64,000 nt of DNA, taken from assembly GCA_000403475.2 (NCBI GenBank), contig KE159796.1, positions 901,736 to 965,735 of the forward strand, read 5' to 3'. Every line of letters begins with the position of its first letter. Positions within the stretch are counted from its first letter, which is position 1. The DNA is from Lachnospiraceae bacterium MD308. Its GTDB lineage: Bacteria > Bacillota > Clostridia > Lachnospirales > Lachnospiraceae. A model generated the notes under the pieces. The model saw only the letters and a list, made by a program, of their open reading frames with translations, had not been told where the DNA came from and made no database searches. Of the stretch, positions 60,635 to 64,000 are shown one piece after another. The position numbers and the translations under genes are program-made.

Positions 60635-61798
60635 CTATCTCAGCTTTTCCAAAAAGCCTTTTCTTTTTCTATAGCATATCTGCAATGTCAATTTCAAACT
60701 TGTATCTATGATGTTCAACTCTTTTCTTATTAACAACTGAAATCTGTTCCTTATCCATAGAGATTTTATCTGATTCCTGTAATTTATCTCTCTTGTAAAT
60801 AAAACCGTGGTCTGCAGTAGTGTAGATCCTATGTGTCCAATCAGACCCGATTTTTTCATTTTGTTTATATGATACCTGATGCCGCCAACCGATATATCCA
60901 GTATTTGAGCTGTCTCTTTAACTGATATTTCAGGTGTTTTCCGCATAATATCAAGGATTTTCTCTGATATTTCTTTGTTAGTTTCTTTGTTAGTCTCTAA
61001 TATTTCTTTATTAGTTTCTTTGTTAGTCTCTTTATTCATGCTCTCCGGCCCCACTTGCAAAACTGCTGCATTTTCCATCGGGATCACAATTTTAAAAATA
61101 TTATCTTCAATGAACATGGGCGTTCCTCCCGAATACAATTTGGTATATTTATTGGTATTACGCATTCCGGAACCCAATTCATCTGCATATCCTATTTCTC
61201 TAAAAACCTTTGAAATAGGCGGATTTTTCGGAAATGGTTCGAATTCTGTCAGCCGCAATTCGCCGTGCCCATGTGGCAGATTGCTATTTTTTGTAAAAAT
61301 CCTGTCTCCTTTGATTACAAATTGTGCAGTATAGGCATTAGAATAATCTCTATGAGCCAATATATTCGATATTATTTCTCTCAAAATCTTATCTCTGGCA
61401 CTGTCACTCTGAGTTCCATCCAAGACAAATATATCATTCAAGTGCTTCTTTCCAAAATCCATTAATCTTCTGTAACTGTCAATAAGGTTCGTAATAATCA
61501 CTTCCCTGTCATCATAACGATCCAGATTCTTTACTCTGAAAATTGCATCCGTTTTGTATTGCGGCAAAACAGACATAATTGTACTGTCTTTTCCAAACAA
61601 TAAAATTGCAGCAAGCGTAATGCCTTCCTTTCCCGTATCCGGATCGATAATGATCAGGCCGGGGCTTCTAAGTATTTCTTCCTCTTCCATATCTGCCCAC
61701 GCATGATTATCTATCCTTGAAACAGCCATTTTTTTTGCTCTTCTTATCACATCAAAATCCAAACAATCTAATCCAAAATTCGGATAAACCTTGTTCAC
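60635..61798 (-). pseudogene. ATP-binding protein (AlbA_2/GHKL-type, COG2865) missing its N-terminal domain
   Basis: An open frame of 387 residues that begins (GTG 61798) inside the family: the KAxxGxI-type N-terminal AlbA_2 domain is missing and the protein opens at VYPNFGLDCLDF. The GHKL-like ATP-binding region (SNILAHRDYSN) and a C-terminal winged helix (VKETAQILDISVGG) remain. Between them is a low-complexity NKET repeat (about 235-262). The last about 50 residues after IGHIGST do not match the family end and look out of frame. Start overlaps the truncated BrxA-like gene as GTGA, marking a deletion fusion. Confidence 0.65.
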
Positions 61799-62019
61799 AA
61801 AATAAGTGCTTTGACAAGTCTTTCTGGAATAGCATCTAATCGTTTCTTAATACAACCAAACTGGCCCTTTGCTCTTTTTTCTGTTTTATGCTGATATATA
61901 TTATCATCCAGAACCATTCGCTGAACTTCCTTCACATCATACTTCTGGAGTAATTTTGCTGTCTCTCTCATTTCTACAAACCACAAGAGATTACTTACAT
62001 TACCTGCACTATACTCCAT
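61795..62019 (-). pseudogene. Truncated BrxA-like (DUF1819) gene
   Basis: 74 codons from ATG 62019 (AAAGGAG, 9 bases), starting MEYSAGNVSNLLWF and continuing through KEVQRMVLDDNIYQHKTEKRAKG to ERLVKALIL. This resembles the first third of BrxA, the DUF1819 component of BREX phage-defence systems (about 200 residues when full). It overlaps the HTH gene by 11 bp, as BREX regulators and brxA often do. The rest of brxA and all later BREX genes are missing. The match is by eye. Confidence 0.55.
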
Positions 62020-62233
62020 CTTGTCCATCTCCTTTGCGTTCGTAGTTGATAATATCTCCGAAATCACAATTCAGTTCTTCGCATATTTTTTCCATAATAG
62101 TCATAGAAACAGTTTCACCCTTACTCATCTTAGCAAGTGTTGAACTACTAATGCCTATCTTCTCAACTAAATCCATTTTCTTCATGTTTTTATCAATTAA
62201 CAATTTCCAGAGTCCATTATACGATACAGCCAT
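62009..62233 (-). CDS. XRE/Cro-type HTH transcriptional regulator
   Basis: A 74-residue DNA-binding protein with a single HTH (LWKLLIDKNMKKMDLVEKIG, ISSSTLAKMSKGE) of the clostridial YozG/Cro type that often heads restriction or BREX operons. A strong promoter (62309-62337) and an AAGGAAAT site precede it. Likely autoregulates the operon. Confidence 0.88.
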   Translation of the reverse strand: MAVSYNGLWKLLIDKNMKKMDLVEKIGISSSTLAKMSKGETVSMTIMEKICEELNCDFGDIINYERKGDGQDGV

Positions 62234-62308
62234 ATTTCCTTCCCCTCTTATGAGTCCACAATTTATAGATTCGCTTTATGATTTGCATATAAAATACCCA
62301 CTATGTTA

Positions 62309-62337
62309 AGTATAGCACAAGCCTTTAAATATATCAA
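62309..62337 (-). promoter_or_regulatory. SigA promoter of the HTH-brxA remnant operon
   Basis: Minus strand TTGATA (62337-62332), 17 bp, TATACT (62314-62309), about 75 bp before the HTH start. The stretch 62340-62560 otherwise shows only a small palindrome (AGTTTTC-AC-GAAAACT, 62394-62409) and no supported gene. Confidence 0.65.
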
Positions 62338-62574
62338 AAATAACTTTCGCTATTTCGAAATTTTCTTCTTTTTTTAGGAAACAAGTTTTCACGAAAACTC
62401 TTAAAGTCCAAAACAATCTTACATATGCTACTTGAACAAAATCGCTGTGCGATGGCCTGCCAAGACTATGGTGGCACATTCTCGTATTTATTTGGTGATA
62501 GATATCCACAATGACTATGATTGCATCATATTAGGAAAACGTAGTTTCAAGGGTTTTTCATGCTTTGGCGGGTA

Positions 62575-62863
62575 TCAGCCCGCCTCGGCGGTGTCAGTGG
62601 TGTTGATTTCAATGTACTCGGCAATCTTGCGGAACTCGTCCGCGAACTTGAAATGAACGCTTATATTGCCGTTTTCGTAAACCTTGATATGGTCTACCAA
62701 GTCCGTGAGGATTTCACGGGTCAGCGTTTCGATGCTTTGATACTTTGCAAAGGCTACCAGCGCGGGGTGTTCCTTGTCAACGCCGTTTGCCAGCTCCGCA
62801 CGTTCCGCATTCAGCCGGGCCAGCACATCCGCAAGCTCGGCGGCCTGCCGTTCATAATCGGAT
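62575..62863 (-). pseudogene. C-terminal remnant of a large serine recombinase (DUF4368-type)
   Basis: The reading frame from SDYERQAAELADVLARLN through FAKYQSIETLTREILTDLVDHIKVYE to FKFADEFRKIAEYIEIN matches the end of transposon/ICE serine recombinases (TndX/TnpX-like, DUF4368 domain). Only about 95 residues remain; the catalytic N-terminal serine domain and most of the rest are gone. Its upstream edge is joined directly to the histidine kinase gene. A GGCGGG/CCCGCC stem follows its stop. Evidence of a lost mobile element. Confidence 0.75.
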
Positions 62864-63776
62864 GCATGATAAGGGAAATTGTATTCTTCATATCATGTCT
62901 CATCCCCCGTATCCCGGAATAGACGCGCTCCATCTCCCCCATATGCTCCTGCAGGCTGCTGACCTGTTTCTCCAGGATAATGCGGCTGCTTTTTTCCCTG
63001 TTCCAGCAGATCATGTCCTGAAAAAGTTTTAACCCAAACATAACGGAGAACAGTAACAGCAGCAGGATAACAGGCATTATGACCATCAGTGATGGATATC
63101 TGTCATACAGCGTCTCCGGCGCACCGTTCTCTGCCGTGTCAATCGTAATTCGCAGTAAAGTACATACCATCAGGCCTGCCAGCCCCGGTGTGAGGATGAA
63201 CAGTAATTCTGTCCTGTGGACGGCATATTCCTTTTCCCGGTAATCCTGCACCACCCTTCTCAGAGTAAAATAAAGCACCGCTGCCCCAATCGCATAAAAC
63301 AAAATCTGGTTCCCCATGAGAGTAATGCTTGCAATGCAATTATAAAATTCCAAGGATGATATATATCCATTTCCCAAGCACCAGTCCCAAAGCCGGAACA
63401 GATGGTTTCCTAATTCAAAAAGCATATGTGCAAGGAAAAAGCTCATTTCACCCACAGCCATAAAGGTAACGATAAGAAATAAGGCCATCTTTCCTAACGC
63501 CCTATAAAAAGCCAATGCCGTCACCGATATGATGCACAGGATCACTGCCAGCCTTACAAAAACCCAAAAACTCGTGTAGCCCTTTGGCAGGAAGAATCCA
63601 GCCCCCAGCCGCAGCGCCCCATACAATGCTGTGACTGCCAGCACACTGATCCGCCGGTTCCGTATCCTTCCTTCCAGAAAACTCCCAAAGAAATACTGCA
63701 GGCAGTATCCCTGGAACATGGCAGAAAACACTTCCAGCAGGCCGCTCACCACTTCATACACAGGACACCCCTCCAT
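62811..63776 (-). pseudogene. AgrC-like membrane histidine kinase, truncated after the H-box
   Basis: A 321-codon frame with six to seven membrane helices (about 1-220), then a dimerisation helix and the phospho-acceptor motif GMRHDMKNT (His294), typical of peptide-sensing AgrC kinases. Right after the H-box (about residue 304) the sequence changes into the recombinase remnant read in another frame, so the HATPase domain is missing and the kinase is dead. Start overlaps the response-regulator gene by 23 bp. Related kinases are about 430-450 residues. Confidence 0.75.
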
Positions 63777-64000
63777 TCTGCAAATACCACATATACGCCT
63801 TTACAAACTCATTGTGCTTCTTCCTTGTCAGATAGACCTTCTCACCGCTGGAAAGGAAGATGCTGTCAGCATCATACCTCGCTATGTGAGCCATGTTTAC
63901 CAGGTATCCCCTGTGGCAGCGGTAAAACCCATCCCCAAGCTGCCCTTCCAGTTCATCCATCGTGGCATAGGACTCTATGACTTCCTCCATGTCCGTGGTA
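63754..64000 (-). CDS. LytTR-type response regulator (N-terminal part outside window)
   Basis: Partial gene entering from the right edge. The visible C-terminal part is a LytTR DNA-binding domain (YRCHRGYLVNMAHIARYD, then YLTRKKHNEFVKAY). Paired with the AgrC-like kinase, it forms an Agr-type two-component locus. The receiver domain would lie beyond the window. Confidence 0.85.
   Translation of the reverse strand, partial: TTDMEEVIESYATMDELEGQLGDGFYRCHRGYLVNMAHIARYDADSIFLSSGEKVYLTRKKHNEFVKAYMWYLQNGGVSCV

Noticed and set aside
60960-61040. Short tandem repeats that could suggest a CRISPR array
   Set aside because: Units are 9-12 bp, contiguous and in frame (NKET), with no unique spacers and no cas genes nearby.
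62306-62509. 67-codon minus-strand frame upstream of the HTH gene
   Set aside because: No family resemblance or ribosome site, and a strong promoter for the HTH gene falls inside it.

Overview
The window reads as ordinary chromosome of a spore-forming, anaerobic, low-to-mid GC Firmicute, most likely a Lachnospiraceae gut Clostridium. The evidence is the clustered radC-mreBCD-PBP2-minDE-rodA-mgsA-carboxypeptidase block, the YqfC/YqfD/SpoVB-type sporulation genes, the small clostridial DUF families (DUF378, DUF896, DUF4250, DUF4321), an Nfn-type ferredoxin:NADP+ oxidoreductase pair, and several AAA/PD-(D/E)XK gene families that are common in gut Clostridia. Nearly every gene lies on the minus strand. 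Plus-strand exceptions are a DUF378 gene, a HAD phosphatase plus RpiB-type isomerase pair, a LysR regulator, and a GNAT plus YitT pair. No rRNA, tRNA or CRISPR array was found.

Layout. 1-3 kb: PLP-binding YggS (cut by the window edge), an HlyD-like membrane protein and a YhcC-like radical SAM protein. 3-13 kb: cell-shape and division cluster, read right to left as DUF4321, radC, mreB, mreC, mreD, PBP2, minD, minE, rodA, mgsA, D,D-carboxypeptidase. It has no minC, and its MgsA carries a Lys where the catalytic Asp is expected. 13-19 kb: two FAD-dependent oxidoreductases, an aluminium-resistance/methionine-gamma-lyase-like PLP enzyme and an AAA/PD-(D/E)XK protein. 19-28 kb: mutS-mutL-miaA mismatch repair and tRNA modification, miaB, and small genes. 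28-36 kb: SpoVB/MurJ-like flippase, ybeY-phoH-yqfD-yqfC (with a SigE-like promoter) and HelD. 36-39 kb: sugar kinase, HAD phosphatase, RpiB-type isomerase, uridine phosphorylase. 39-47 kb: asnB-response regulator-histidine kinase-lipoprotein, overlapping end to end, plus a secreted transglutaminase/Ig-like protein. 46-51 kb: NhaC antiporter, D-2-hydroxyacid dehydrogenase and DHDPS-family aldolase, divergent from a LysR regulator. 51-55 kb: short accessory genes, rlmH, GNAT, YitT. 55-59 kb: NfnB/NfnA pair and a rhodanese lipoprotein.

The right end (59-64 kb) is the most unusual part. It holds a DUF4143 AAA protein, an N-terminally truncated ATP-binding/winged-helix protein with an NKET repeat, a DNA-binding regulator followed by a truncated BrxA-like (DUF1819) gene, the C-terminal stump of a large serine recombinase, and an AgrC-like histidine kinase cut just after its phospho-acceptor histidine, followed by the LytTR domain of its response regulator. 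I read this as the scar of a mobile element and of a decayed BREX-like defence locus. No intact undescribed system was found. The best candidates for new biology are the BREX remnant and its fusion, the asnB two-component operon, the variant MgsA, and the NhaC/hydroxyacid/aldolase cluster.
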